DNA of 64,000 nucleotides, taken from positions 248,001 to 312,000 of the forward strand of contig WHVD01000066.1 in the NCBI GenBank assembly GCA_015178975.1, written 5' to 3'. Below the pieces are notes generated by a model that saw nothing but the letters and a program-made list of their open reading frames with translations, made no database searches and was not told where the DNA came from. Positions 1 through 12,100 of this stretch are shown one piece after another (position 1 is the first letter of the stretch; each line of letters opens with the position of its first letter). The position numbers were made by a program, and so were the translations under genes. This DNA is from Hysterangium stoloniferum. Lineage: Eukaryota > Basidiomycota > Agaricomycetes > Hysterangiales > Hysterangiaceae.

Positions 1-584
1 AAGTAATCAGGGCTGGGCATGGGTCCTAACACCAAGGTCATAGCTGCTCAAAGTCCAAACATCATCAAACATCCCAATACAATTGCTAGCCACATGTGAG
101 CCCATGTATAAGCTTCATATTGAAGAGATGGAAGTCCGAATATTTAACAACATTATATTAGCAGTAGGTACTATGGGACACATTTATATTTTGTTTAAAG
201 TCACAGAAACACCATGATCACCGCTCATGGCAAGCGCTAACTAAACTGACAATTTTCCAGGGATTTGTGAGGTCATAGCTTTCGATTGACCCTTGGTTTA
301 TCAAATTCCATGCAGGGAAAGGCTGGATAAGTGGTGGGCCTGCACCACATTAAAAAAGCCTAATTGTCGGGGACCGAATTGTAATAAGCGGGAGAACTAA
401 TGTCGTGGTAGCGATCGCCGGAAGACAGTAGGAGGTTGAATACATTGAATTGTCGGCAAATTCTCTCCAAACCTTGCTTATTAAACTTTATGCTTCCGAA
501 TCTAAGAAGTCAACCGGTGACCTTACTACAAGGCTGTGCATCTGACCTGAAAGCCTCGGTAAACATTGATATCCGTCAAAATAC
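1..584. other. Left-edge region upstream of the WD40 gene
   Basis: No coding exon, RNA gene or repeat is recognised here. Short open frames exist but none resembles a known family. The stretch just before 585 is probably promoter and leader of the WD40 gene, since an in-frame stop lies shortly upstream of the proposed ATG. Confidence 0.4.
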
Positions 585-2877
585 ATGTTCAACCAACGCG
601 GCTCTGCTAGTCGAGTTATTGCTCGAAAGTTCTCTGAAGTTGGCACGCCATTTTCACAGCAGGTCTTGGTTTATATGCCTTTGTATGGTCACTAATATGT
701 AGATGCTTGTATTTTAGAAAACTAAACGGTCACACATCCTGCATTAATGCTTTGACATGGTCCAGGAACGGCCGCTGGCTAGCAAGTTCTGGTGATGGTG
801 GGCCGGTAAAACCCTTTAGCAGCCCAACAGTACCAACCTTTCTGGGTTAGATAAATGTGTGCTGATATGGGACTTTCATCCGGTTGATGTTCTGTCATCA
901 CCGTTTATCTTTCACGGTCCTCGAGTATTTAGAGTCGCTTCATGCTGGATCTGTGGCTTAGAACTCACTGTATTCTACTCCATAGGCTAACGTCCTGAGC
1001 TTGGCATTTACTGCATCATGCAACACGCTTCTATCGTTAGTACATTCTCTGTTAACCTGCACCAACACCGTTTAAACAATCCCTGGTGATCAGGGGCGAC
1101 GTAAATGGTACTGTCCTCCAATACGATGTGTCCCGTATGCCACGCACTCCGCCCCTTGGCGCCGAACGGCTCGCCCGTGGGGATTTTGCTCAGGGTGAAG
1201 ATGAGGTATGCGAACTATTCATTATCCTTATGAGGTACCTGATCTGCTTTTCAAAAGGGAATTATTCGCGGTATCACGTCACATCCTCGCACCGACTATT
1301 TGTGTTTGACCGCAAGGTACACCTTTATCTCTGCTCTAGCTTTGTCGATTGATTGCCTAAACAGTGAACAGGGGAGGGTGATCCTCCATGACACACGGGT
1401 CCCTCAAAACTGCCGTGGCGTGGGTATCCTAACTCTCAATGCAGTGGTTACGGGCGTACAGTTCCATCCTGTTCTAGACCATCTATTCGTCATTAGTGAC
1501 GAGAGGGGTCGGTGCAGCCTCCGGGACATTCGCACCGCTTTTACCAATGGAAGTTCTTCTAATCCTGAACCACCAGGATTGGTAAATGTTGGTTCATTGA
1601 TTTGTTCAAGTACTTTTAGGGATTTACCTCATCCTCTCACCCAGTATGTCACCAAGGTAGCAAAATCAGGTCAATCCACTCTCTCTAATCCCGAAGCGGC
1701 TAGTATTGTGTTTGATTCCACCGGTACGGGAGCCACAGTAGTCCCTCATTTATAAATCTCAATATTGATTATTAGGCACCAAACTCGCGGTTACGATGCA
1801 GGTGATGAACTCACACACTTCCCCGCATGGACATTTTAAATTCTCCTAACTCTACAGCACTTCCTCCCCACGATATACACCGTTTGGGATGAATGGCCGC
1901 TTGCCATCTGTAGTGGATCCGACCATCCATCTGTCTCGACAGACACTTACGAGACACAAGCTTCCCCCTCTTGGTCCGGACGTTCCTATGTGAACGCCTG
2001 TACAATCAAGGTCCGTGGTGTCGTTGGGAGTCACGTTCCACAAAACTCATGAATACATTCTCCACTTTAGCATGGATCGTTTTGGTCACCTGATTTTCAA
2101 ACAGAGTGCTACTACGGAGCTGGATCCGATGACTTCCTTGGTTATGTCTGGAAAGTACCGAATGAAGCTGTCAATTGTCGAAAAGAAGTTTCCTTCTCGG
2201 ACTGGGGCACTGAACTCCACAATCAAACTCTGGGTATGTCGTTATGTTTCTTAGCATGCCGTGTATTTCAAAGTCTATTTCGTTTTCTTCTCTTCTATGC
2301 ATTCAATATCAGGCTTCGCGAAGTCCGTCACGGGACAGCGAGTTGTACCTTTAGAACTTCGAAAGCCTCAGTTCCATGTTTACGGTGAGCTAGCAGCTCT
2401 GACGCCCCCCCGCATCTTCTTGACTTGTTTAACCGTGGCTTCTACACAAGGGCACAAATCTATCGTAAACACCGTTCTATTTCACCCCCTTGAACCTTAC
2501 GTTGTCACCGCTGGGGTTGAGCGATATGCGGTGCTTCATTCGCCTTTCCAGAGCACTGTTGCTTGTGGGAAATTGAAGAAGACAGAGGCAAGCGTCAGAA
2601 AGCCCCTGGACAATACTTCGCACCGAGCGTTGGCCCGCGAGACACCTGACGCTGGACGTATAGCAGGGATTGACGATGACGACTTATCTGTAATCAGATT
2701 CTTTGACAAGTGAATTTTCTCCCTTTCTGAGCTCAACGGCAGGCTTATACATAGGGTCGTTTCAGTTTAATTCTGTCAGAAGGCATGCCAGACGTCTTTG
2801 ATACAAGAAGATGGTCTGGGAGCGATTCTGATTCTGATCCAAAAGAAGATTCATCCAGTGGAGAAGCTGACTCTTAA
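585..2877 (+). CDS. WD40-repeat protein, DCAF5/DCAF8-like (putative CUL4-DDB1 substrate receptor)
   Basis: The gene is split into many short exons. The proposed start is the ATG at 585, because an in-frame stop lies just upstream and the frame runs through MFNQRGSASRV to a splice at about 662. WD40 blades can be read in order: NALTWSRNGRWLASSGDD, continued over an intron at about 798-849 into KCVLIWDFHP; GDVNGTVLQYD at about 1096; GVQFHPVLDHLFVISDE at about 1449; YYGAGSDDFLGYVWK at about 2110; and HKSIVNTVLFHPLEPYVVT at about 2453. It ends in an acidic, serine-rich tail (SGSDSDSDPKED). WD40 proteins of this type serve in animals as adaptors that bring substrates to the CUL4-DDB1 ubiquitin ligase; that role here is inference from the blade pattern only. 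Exon joins between about 1760 and 2060 are uncertain. I see no frame break in the parts that could be joined. Confidence 0.75.
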
Positions 2878-3050
2878 CATATATTCAAGTACAATTCGCC
2901 GGATGACCCGTACAGCGGAAAACGCATAAATTTCTAAAGCGTACAGTTTTTTTCCTCTATTTTTTTGTCGTCATTTACGACAAATGGCAAATCTAATACA
3001 AATCAAGACGGGTTAACTAAACATAATAAACGGATACTTTAAATGACGAG

Positions 3051-4552
3051 TTATAGGGATTCCCAAGGGTCTCCATATTTCTTAATCATATTCTTCTCCC
3101 AATTTCGAGCCAAGGCAAACCTCTTTGCGGATGCAGCAGTAAGCCGCCAGCCGTAATTGTCAGGGTCTAGGAAAGGCGCGCGAAGGTTTCGGCGTCTCCA
3201 ACGGGATGGCTCTTCTGCTTCTATTACCGGGAAAAGGCGTTTGGTTACTGTTGGCGTGACAGGAGCATCTCGGGAGCGAGATTTTAGAGGTGAACCCGGT
3301 GATGACGTTTTAAATGTTCCCGTACTAGTCACCGGTGTTCTCTTTGCTTCGGCAACGGTGCTGGGAGTTTCAAAGGGTTCTTCGACATTTCCCGGCGCTT
3401 GTGCGGGGGTGGCAAGCGGACCCTCCGCAAAGAAGGCGTCATAGGGAGAAGGTTTGCGAAGCTGTACCACGATGGCTTCTCCAATTGAGTCCTCGTCGCT
3501 ATCGTCCTCTGTTTGGATTTGTTTTCCCAAGCGGCAGGCCATAGAAAACATAACCTTGTTAGAAGCATTGCTTCTCGTAAATATGGGTGTATGGGTTGTG
3601 GAATCTCGTCTTAATTTTGATGGGGTGTATACGGATTGAGCTCCTCTGAGGCGTTTAAGGGGACTCTCTGCTTCTTGAAAGGTGTCTGATGATGCCTTTC
3701 GCTTCATTGCTCCAGGATTCAAGGCACCACTGTCAACAATGGAAGGTGCTTGTAAAACGTGACCTTTTGGCGTCGAGGGTTTTATAGATGAATCGATTGC
3801 CGTTTGTGTAGAGGTCTTTCGTGAGCGAGAATTACGAGATGTAGCAGTTACGGCATTTTGAATAAGACCTGACTTCATTGATGTGCAATACCTCTCAATA
3901 GTTCTCCGACCACTAGACCAATCTTTGAGAGTGACATTTATTGACTTGCGCATATGCTCCTCCCCAGGAAGGGAAACCTGTTGCTTATTCAGACAAATAC
4001 TGGAAGAGTGACAAGCAAAACACACCTGTAAAATATTGGTACAAACCCAGTAAAATATGCTGCCCTGCATAGCGGCAGAGGTCGTTTCAACGTTCTTGCC
4101 TTGCAAACAATGTTGTACCTCCATCATGATGACAGAGGCGTCTTCTCGCATTACGTCGTATTGTTTCAATAGAGTCTGATAGGTTGTACTCCCTTCCTTG
4201 GATTTGTATGATGAAGGCGCAAACAGAATACGTCGTGCCGCTGACAACGCCGCCTCAAAAGTCTTCGCGTCGATACACGCAGCTGCACGCGCCTGATCCT
4301 TCGAAATCTCATTATTTCCAAGCCTGTATGCACACGCAAGCCATGTTAGCAGAACCCAGCAATACCAGGCCGTACTTGCCTCTCTGACGCGGTAAATGCA
4401 CACACTGCGGCCATTGCGTTCTGACCATAACTCCATATGCGTCCAGAACCGGTTTTTGTGAGTATATCAGCGTGTTTATAGAGAGCAGTAATCTCGCGAC
4501 AGGTCGAGTCGCTAGCATTAAGTCTGCGTAATGCGTCCTTGAGGGATGTCAT
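3051..4552 (-). CDS. ORC6: Origin recognition complex subunit 6
   Basis: Three exons (4552-4380, 4323-4026, 3977-3051) give 465 residues. ORC6 is the TFIIB-like subunit of the complex that marks replication origins in the nucleus. The N-terminal cyclin-like domain runs from the ATG at 4552 through AMAAVCAFTASER and, after the first intron, LGNNEISKDQARAAACI. The second cyclin-like domain contains SIFYWVCTNILQ, which ends exactly at intron 2 (phase 0). A long basic and Ser/Thr-rich linker follows (PLKRLRGAQSVYTPSKLRRD, several S/T-P sites), and then a conserved-looking tail, RNWEKNMIKKYGDPWESL. Intron 1 is best read as a GC-AG intron: the only GT nearby shifts into an immediate stop. Intron 2 (4025-3978) is 48 nt, free of stops and in frame, so retaining it would add 16 residues. 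The next gene upstream is a larger paralogue on the same strand. Confidence 0.8.
4324..4379 (-). other. Non-canonical GC-AG intron in ORC6
   Basis: The donor reads AG|GCAAGT, which is the usual context of GC donors; the branch site is CTAAC and the acceptor CATACAG. Splicing here makes a phase-2 join that restores ASER-LGNNEIS, matching the two paralogous introns at 7388-7333 and 5877-5828 in position and phase. The GT four bases further in leads to a stop right after the junction. Confidence 0.7.
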
Positions 4553-4759
4553 TGAAGTTGCGGATGTGAGACTGAGACGTTACACAAAGGACGCGTTACA
4601 CAAAGGACGCGTTAAAGAAAGGGAGCGTCACAGGCGTCACGCGCTGTCACAATCTGATTGTGCAGTACAGGTTTGGTAAGATTTGATACCAATTTATCTA
4701 GAGATACAACTAATGCGTGAGTACATATTTCATGTATAAGTGTAATTCGTGTCAGTCTG

Positions 4760-7558
4760 TTATTCAAAAGGAATTCCCGGGGGTTTATGTTTTATGTTTT
4801 TCTCCCATTGAGGTCCATAATCCATCGCCATCCTTTCCTCCCATCGCCGATACTGTGTTTGTCGGTCAGCAACCTCATCACCAGACGGTTTCCATACTCT
4901 CAAGCGGTCATGTGAAATATCACTATAGTCCTTTGTCGAATATCTTGTATGGCGTCTCTTTGACTCGCCAATCTCACTCGCCGGGCACATTGAAGAAAGT
5001 GATTCAGATGGATTGTTATCCATCGATATTGACCCTGGCGGCTCCCAATCTGCTGGCGGAAACTGAGCCTTTGGCAGATATATCGAATCAGATTCCCCAA
5101 ATGAACCACTGGCGCCTTCAGGAGCCTTGAAACCATGAGGTAAGGGATTGCTAATCTGGGATGACACCCTTGACCTCTTAGGCTCTTTCCGCGACTGAGA
5201 ATGCGAGGTTTCGGCTGCATCAGATTCGATAGTGACAGGCGTCAAGGTTTCGCGTTTGACACGTTTTGTCTTTCTGTCATCGGCCTCATCAGGGTTGGCT
5301 TCAGGCTGTGAAGATTGAGGGGGTGGTGCAAAAATAAGAAAGCCAGATACTTCGAGACGATATCGGACCGCCGAGCAGTGACTATTGAGAAGTTGAAGCA
5401 TCGAATCAAATTCCCGTTTGGACGATAGGGAGCGCGAGCGGAGAAGATTCTGGTTTACATCGGGAACCTGTGACATAGTGAGGAATATTTTTCAGTTACT
5501 AACTTCACATGCAGTATCACCTTGAGAATAGTACAGGTCCAAAAGAACACCGAACACCGCACCAAGGCAGAATCCCACTCCATGCCATCGCTCAGACATT
5601 GGCTGGCCCTCAGCGCCTCTCTTACCTGCATCATAGATAAAACTACATCTATTGACAGACCATGCTCCAGTGCCATATCGTCAAAGAGAGTAATCGATGC
5701 AAATGTGCTTCCAGTTTCGTACACATCGATCAGAATACGAACGGTGTTAAGCGCGGAGTCAAACCCTGTTGTGGGGAGGCCGGCAAGTTGATAGGCTCGC
5801 TCTTCGGTTATCTGACTATCGGCGATCCTGTAATCGATATTGAAGTCAATGAAAGGCAATATGGAGATAGAACGAACTGTCGAGAAGCTATCAAAGCTAT
5901 CAAAGCAGGCAGTGCCTTTTGCGGAACGCGACTGGCCTGACTACCAGGATGCTTCCTGGCATTGAAGGTTCGCAAAAGAAGCAACGACCTTGTGAGGACT
6001 CTGCCTGCACATAAGCTAGACAAGGCTCGCTCATTCCTTGAACCGGTCACTGGCCCCATAGGAATCACTGTCAGCGGGGATCGAACTTTGGGCGGACGGC
6101 CCCGTTTTCCCGTTCCCTTCTTTAAGGTGGGGTTGGGGGCAGGTAATGCAGATACCGGCTTCTCTATTTCCAAACTAGATGAAATAGGTGTCATATCTGA
6201 TTTGACTGGCGAGGCGGCTGGCAATTGTGTTGTCTGTGGCAATACCTGTGGCAATACCTGTGGCAATACCTGTGGCAATACCTGTGGCAATACCTGTGGC
6301 AATACCTGTGGCAATACCTGTGGCAATACCTGTGGCAATACCTTTAGTGCCGGATGCTTTGCATAGAAAGATTCAAGCCTCTTGCGTAAGTCATCACGTT
6401 GGGTATCAAGGGCCGTTACGGCCCTATCAAAATATCGTTTGCTAAGTTGATATCGATTTCGTAGGGTTATTTGTTTTGCCCCTGCAATCTATCCTTTTAA
6501 GTATTAGCAAAACAGAAATAGTGAGACAATAGCAAAAGCAAGCCATCACCTTCAGCACAGAACAAGTCCAGTAGAAAAGCACACAACGCCCCAATGTCGA
6601 ATTCCAATTTACAACATCTGTCAAATCCGCCGCTTCATATACGATCCGCTCCAAAAACCGCATTCCTCCTAATACGTCTTCCCCAAGTCCAAATTCGTTT
6701 ACTAGATCCTCAAATTTCACTGCGGAGGTTGTAGATAGACCTCCATCAACGGAAGTATATGTATTAGCCGTTTGAGATTCGTGATGCTGTTCTTGCTCAC
6801 TAGTTCTTGGTGATTCTGGGTTGAGAAGCTTTTCAATAGCAATATTGTTTGAAGATGCAACGGGCACAGAGGGACAATATTTATCCAAGAGGCCATTGAT
6901 TTCTTGGACATCAGCAAGAGGAATGTTAAAATATTCGTGTAAATTTTCAACTGATTTGACCGTGTGAATCTGAAATTTTACGCTCCTATGTCAATAAAAA
7001 AAATGAAAAATTACGATGTTCTAACCTTGAAATTACGGCAAGACCACACAAAAATCGCTAGCTGCACAGTATCAGAGCCAATGGCCGATTTTCTGTTTGC
7101 GCACGCATGCTTAAAGGCACTTTCGATTGCCAGCATACGAGATAAGGCATCTTGGTCAGTCGAAAATTCATCTATCAACGAGCGAAGTGTGAGACTCTGT
7201 CTGACTGTATGTTTTGGTTCCTTTGAAGATATCAAAACTTTCTGGACTTGGTTCATGACAATTTTGAATTGTTCGGGAGTTGAATGTGATAACTGCAAAG
7301 CACGTCTCTCACTAACGACTGTGTTACCTAATCTAAAGAGAATCTGGTACCCAGTAATACAGTAAAATCAAGAACAAGGAGTACTGACTGTTCTGAAGCG
7401 ATTAGACAACAGATGGCGGGCACAGCTGGGTCCTCAGCAATCTCCTTTTTGACGTCAGAGCGGCGGATACAATCCAAAAGGTGAGCCGCTTTTTCTTTGG
7501 TCTCGGAAGTAGTGCACAGAAATACGATTTCAGGAGGTATACCAGTATTTGAGTCCAT
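4760..7558 (-). CDS. ORC6-like protein with repeated cyclin-like modules (N-M-M-linker-N-M-tail)
   Basis: Six exons (7558-7389, 7332-7026, 6969-6550, 6488-5878, 5827-5521, 5467-4760) add up to 2523 nt, 840 residues, with every junction in frame. The parts repeat those of the ORC6 gene downstream. N modules: VPAICCLIASEQ-LGNTVVSERRA and LPALIALIASRQ-IADSQITEERA, each split by a phase-2 intron. M modules end in AIFVWSCRNFK, VLFYWTCSVLK and VFFWTCTILK, each followed by a phase-0 intron. Exons 2 and 5 are both 307 nt. The linker holds nine VLPQ repeats and an AT-hook-like GKRGRPPKVRS. The tail (RRWEERMAMDYGPQWEKN) resembles the ORC6 tail. The start at 7558 was chosen because it places the first N motif at the same distance as in ORC6; an in-frame ATG lies at 7627. 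It could instead be two genes, but no stop separates them. Function is unknown; a role in origin recognition is inference. Confidence 0.65.
6235..6342 (-). repeat. 12 bp minisatellite, 9 perfect copies, coding for VLPQ
   Basis: The plus-strand unit tgtggcaatacc occurs nine times in a row without a mismatch. In the minus-strand exon it encodes VLPQ repeats in the linker between the two halves of the ORC6-like protein. Perfect copies suggest recent expansion or contraction; the unit length keeps the frame. Confidence 0.95.
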
Positions 7559-7758
7559 GATGGTACGAGCAATCTGCGGACATTTGGCAAAGAACCAAAA
7601 CGGGGCGTCAAAGAGACGCGGGAACAAATCGAGTATACTTCATAAAAGATCTATCCATACACAATGATATCTCCAGTCAAAACCACACAAATTTTATTTC
7701 AATAGCACGAGAAAAAAATCCATTTCTGTTATATCCCTTTTTTTTCTTACAATTTCTC

Positions 7759-8914
7759 TTACAATTTCTCTCTCGTTGAGGCGGTGGGAGACAGTTCTAC
7801 GATTTGATCGAATCCGGGATATTCCGGAAGATTCAATTGATATTTCTTTTCCATTTCCCTGGCAGCATTTCAGCAAGATTCTTCTTCAACAATTCTTTCG
7901 GCTCACTTGGAAATAAATCTTCCTCCAAGGAAGTGTCGCCCTTTAAATTCTCTGACGCCTTCTTTAGGTGCTGTAAGGCTAATGAGAACATCAGACTCAA
8001 GTCCGATACCGTCCTCATTGCCCGTCTCGACATTCCAGCCTATTGATTAATGAGAAAAATGGCATTTAATAAATGTACAAATTTTTTACCAGAGGGAATG
8101 TCGACTGAAACGATGGGCAATTTAGATGAAGATATCAACTGGAGGGCCGTGTCGAAGGGGGCTCTGATGGGAGGTTGGAAGGAAAATCCAAATATTGCAT
8201 CCAATATCACGTCCGACTTGGCAAGACTGGTCTCCAGATCCGATTCCGAGTTAATTGTGGGGATTTCCATGTTATGGCATTGGGTGTGTAGTCGCTTTGT
8301 ATCGACGTCGATAAGTATTCCGGTGGTTCTGGTAGGATATTTAATCTACCTTGTATATCTCCTTACTTCCTGGCTATGTGTTACCGTATAGGTATAGCGT
8401 GATGCTCATCTTGTATATAAAACTCACCTTCGGGAGATAAACGGTGGGTCTGTATCCAAACATTGCTAGAAGCATACAATAATCTCTTATCTATCTAAAA
8501 TTCTCCTATAAATTACTGGACATACCTAAATGCCTAGCAGCCACCAAGCCATCTCCTCCCTACCACATTAATAGATGTAATTGATTAATCCATACAATTT
8601 GTCGCACCTGGTTTCCGGGACCACATCCAACAAGCACTCGGGAGTATTTCTGTCGAGGGTACACTGTAGCTAAAGCCTGTGCACAAGCCAGTCCCGCCAA
8701 TTCCATTAGCTGTGTTAACGAAAGGTAAATTCACACAAGGTCATTTTATTGAACAATAAGCTTAGACTTCACCTGATCAATGCTGAAAGCACCAGCCGAC
8801 CCCATCAATTCCTCATCAATCTATATCCACACTGAGCCAGAGCTACATGAAACGGTAGCTTAGCGCAAACTCAACTTGTTGCGCAAGCTTTGCTGTCAAG
8901 AATCGCAAGCTCAT
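7759..8914 (-). CDS. NAXE: NAD(P)H-hydrate epimerase (YjeF N-terminal family)
   Basis: This enzyme interconverts R and S forms of hydrated NAD(P)H so that a dehydratase can repair them. Start at 8914: exon 1 reads [13 protein letters not shown] (8914-8876), exon 2 [16 protein letters not shown] (8820-8773). Family signatures follow: [28 protein letters not shown] (the glycine-rich nucleotide loop, split by an intron after NQ), [23 protein letters not shown] with the conserved Asp of the active site, [27 protein letters not shown], and the C-terminal [10 protein letters not shown]. The last intron (7880-7833 region) restores [16 protein letters not shown]; the protein ends at the stop at 7761-7759. 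About seven exons, all joinable in frame. Length and order fit the stand-alone eukaryotic epimerase. It shares the strand with the ORC6 pair and AVL9 but no functional link is known. Confidence 0.85.
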
Positions 8915-9184
8915 ATTTACTATCGTTACGGGCCAAATTGGCCAAATTACAAGAGGATGGATGCGATCGCGAGAAGTCACAGCAGGCGTAACAGAACACG
9001 CTAATGACGTCTTTCAGGTGTGGCGCGACAACCAACGGCAGCTATTATCAATAATAATACTTGATAACGTATATAACATTGCACTGTAATCTGCAATCAA
9101 GAAGATATGAGATCGATGGGAAGGCATTGCATGGGTGAAGGACGCGTATGGAAGAGAGCTATACTCTACGAGTATACAGACAAG

Positions 9185-12100
9185 CTATAATGCGTGGGGT
9201 ACGTTGACACCAGCTTCAGAATCCTCTGCGTGCTCATTTGAAGTTGGTGTCGGTGTCTTCTCCCCCTTATCATCTATATTTTCTGGTAGCGCATCCACTG
9301 TAACCGCTGGAGGTGGGGTCGTCATGGGTAAGCTGGTAGAACTGCTACTCCGTGATATTGAAAAGCGCGCTCTCCTGTTGGTAAAGAACGATCCAAGGCC
9401 AGTTCCCCAAGCACCTAGCGTGGCCTTTGCATCGCTAGTTACCTGTGCCGCAATGACGCTTGGCGGTCGCGATGGAGATGTTGGTGTTGCAAGAACTGGA
9501 ACAGGAGTGGGCTCTGGATCCGCCTCCGGACTTTCTGGGGCTGTAGTCGTATCCTTGGGCTCGGTTGACGTAGCTAGACTGGCTGAGGATGATGATGCTG
9601 TGGCTACCGAGGAAGAGCTGGCGGATCGCTGATTCCATCTATCCTTGAGACCATCCACTGCTTTGAAGAAGTTGGTAGAGCCAGTTGTGAACGCATTTGA
9701 GATGGCTTCGCGGGTGGGAGCTAACTGTTGCTCGATCTTCAGGTCCCGAATTGTCTCAGAAAGCTGCAGTCCGATATCAGTTACTGTGGATGGTTTGTCG
9801 ATGCATGGGTGTCTATGTGTATAAGTACGTCAGGTAATTGTTTATAAAGCGACAGAGTGGTAAGGAACACGGACCGCGGCTCCACGATGTCAAACACCAT
9901 TGGGTCAGTGATTCTGTCCCACACTTCGAACGCATGGGTTGCCTTGAACCCAGCCAACCACGCCGGTCCAAAGTCTTGCTGACACACTGGGTCTGTTGAA
10001 ATGGCCCTTTAATATAGATATACATCCGCAAATGTGCATGCATACCATATCCTTCTGAAATGAGTATGCCCTTACTCTCGCCCTTCGCGAGGAAGCCCGA
10101 ATACTTGACAGTAGCCATGGCCGCAGAGATATATTCTTCGAACTGGAAACCCTGAGTTACTATATTGTCCTGCATACTCTATTCCAATTCATACCTTTGT
10201 GCGAAGATAGTCATCGCTACCTTTGAATCTAGCCCACACTTTCAGTTTACAAGGAAAATAGAAAGCCAATGTTGCTTACTGCATCCCTGCTGGACGAGTA
10301 GGATCGTCCTCATTCCAACCATCATTAACATCTTTAACAATATCATCTATCCACTTCCGATCGGCTGCCGTCAATGCCATTAATTTCTCGAACTTGGAAT
10401 CTTTGTACTCGAAGGCGTTGGTTTCGATCTGCAAAAGAACCGATAACCTTAGTATCAATACACTCGAGCGACGCTCAGCCCACAAACATTGACAAGTAAA
10501 TCATAACCACTCTGGGTATACACGATAGAATTTGTGCAGCCACAGAGCCACGAATTGGTCTCCTTAGCAATATCAATTTGCTGCAATGGCAAATATGGCT
10601 GGAAGAAAGCATCCTATGATTAGGCGGCTGTGAGTAAGTCTTCACATTTCAAATAGAAAAGGATATGGATACTTTTCCAAAAATATCAAGCGGAAGGCCA
10701 GCATAAGTAAGCAGGCTCCTGCGGTCTGATGTTCGCAATGAAGTGGGACGTGACAACGTAAGTGCGCGGGCGGCCAAAGGAGGCGAACCACAATCCTGAA
10801 GGTTTTGCAATAGCATCGGTATGAGAGTAATTAAAGAATACTGGTATGTGCACAAGCGTTCGACAGGGTGACCGTAGAACATTATCTACGAAGGCGCGAT
10901 TAGTGATTTAAAGTGAGCGGCACAAATGGGCGTCAACCTTCTTCTGTAGAATCAATGCTTTCAGAAGGATTAATGTACGGTGACGGAATTTGTGTACAAG
11001 TTCACGTCTAAGCAGCATTAAGTACTTGATCGAGTGAAGTTCCAAATATACGTACAAGCTTGTCCCTGTATGATGTTGGCGTAAGATGACGAATAAACAT
11101 ATAACGCAGAGAGACTAACCCATATACAAACCACTTTCAGTCAATTGACTACGCAAACTGACCTCGAGTGTCGAGAGAAAGTCTGTCAAGATTGCAGTCT
11201 CGCGGAAATCACTGGCACAACATCAGAGCCTGTCTATGACATTTGGCCGACAACCAACCGTTGATCGAAAAAGGCATTTGTAACAACACCCAGCTTGTCA
11301 CTGTTTTGACGCAATTCCAGTCAGCCATCCTAAGGACATATCATCGACATACCGCATAGCTCCAAAAACAGGCTTAGACGCTAAAACAACGACCGCTTTC
11401 TGGACTGTTGATCGCGTTACATCATCTCCCTTTGAGATTAGATCTGCTGATGGTATTTGTCTATTGCATCTATAATATTACGAATTAAAATATGAAATGA
11501 AATGAATGGAAGCAAAACATACGATATACCAAAGAGAGTAGTAGGCTTAGGACCTGAGGGTACCAAATGAAAATAGCTATAATCTTCGAGAGCCTAGGCG
11601 CCGTAATAAGCAAATGAAGAGATAGGTCATAGGGGCTGATGGCAACGCACGAGATGAGCGCCGTCAGGCAATGCTAGGAACGGCAGAATTCGGACTAAAT
11701 CCTCATCTTGGAACACATCACCCTCAAAAAATTCAATGCGGGGGCCAACCTGTGGAACATGTTTGAGTATTAAGGAACAATTTATGGTAAAGTCTTACAA
11801 TATGATTGAAATCAACCAATGCAATACCCAGCACCAGCGGACCATCTGTTGGTTCTAAAAGCATTGACTCTGGGCGAGTTTTACGTCCGCTTGCGCTGGA
11901 ACTGTTTGTGACAGCTGAGCCAAGAGACGACATTGTGGCTCGCCTATTGCTATCATAATCTAATTCAGAACCGTCTAAGCCATCCGGCGACGTCTGGGGT
12001 GGTGATGGGTATGATACATCAGGTGTGGGAGCAAGGATAGGGCTGAGGGTAATTTTGTGCATCCCTGAATCTTTATCTGCTGCATTATGGGCAAAGAAAG

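Noticed and set aside
4717-5130. Plus-strand frame of 137 codons
   Set aside because: Lies opposite the last exon of the ORC6-like gene; no likeness to any family.
6235-6342. CRISPR-like regular repeat
   Set aside because: Pure 12 bp tandem units without spacers, in a eukaryotic coding exon.
5962-6445. Plus-strand open frames of CGNT or VAIP repeats
   Set aside because: They are shadows of the 12 bp minisatellite, whose unit is divisible by three and keeps other frames open too; the minus frame is supported by ORC6-like exons on both sides.
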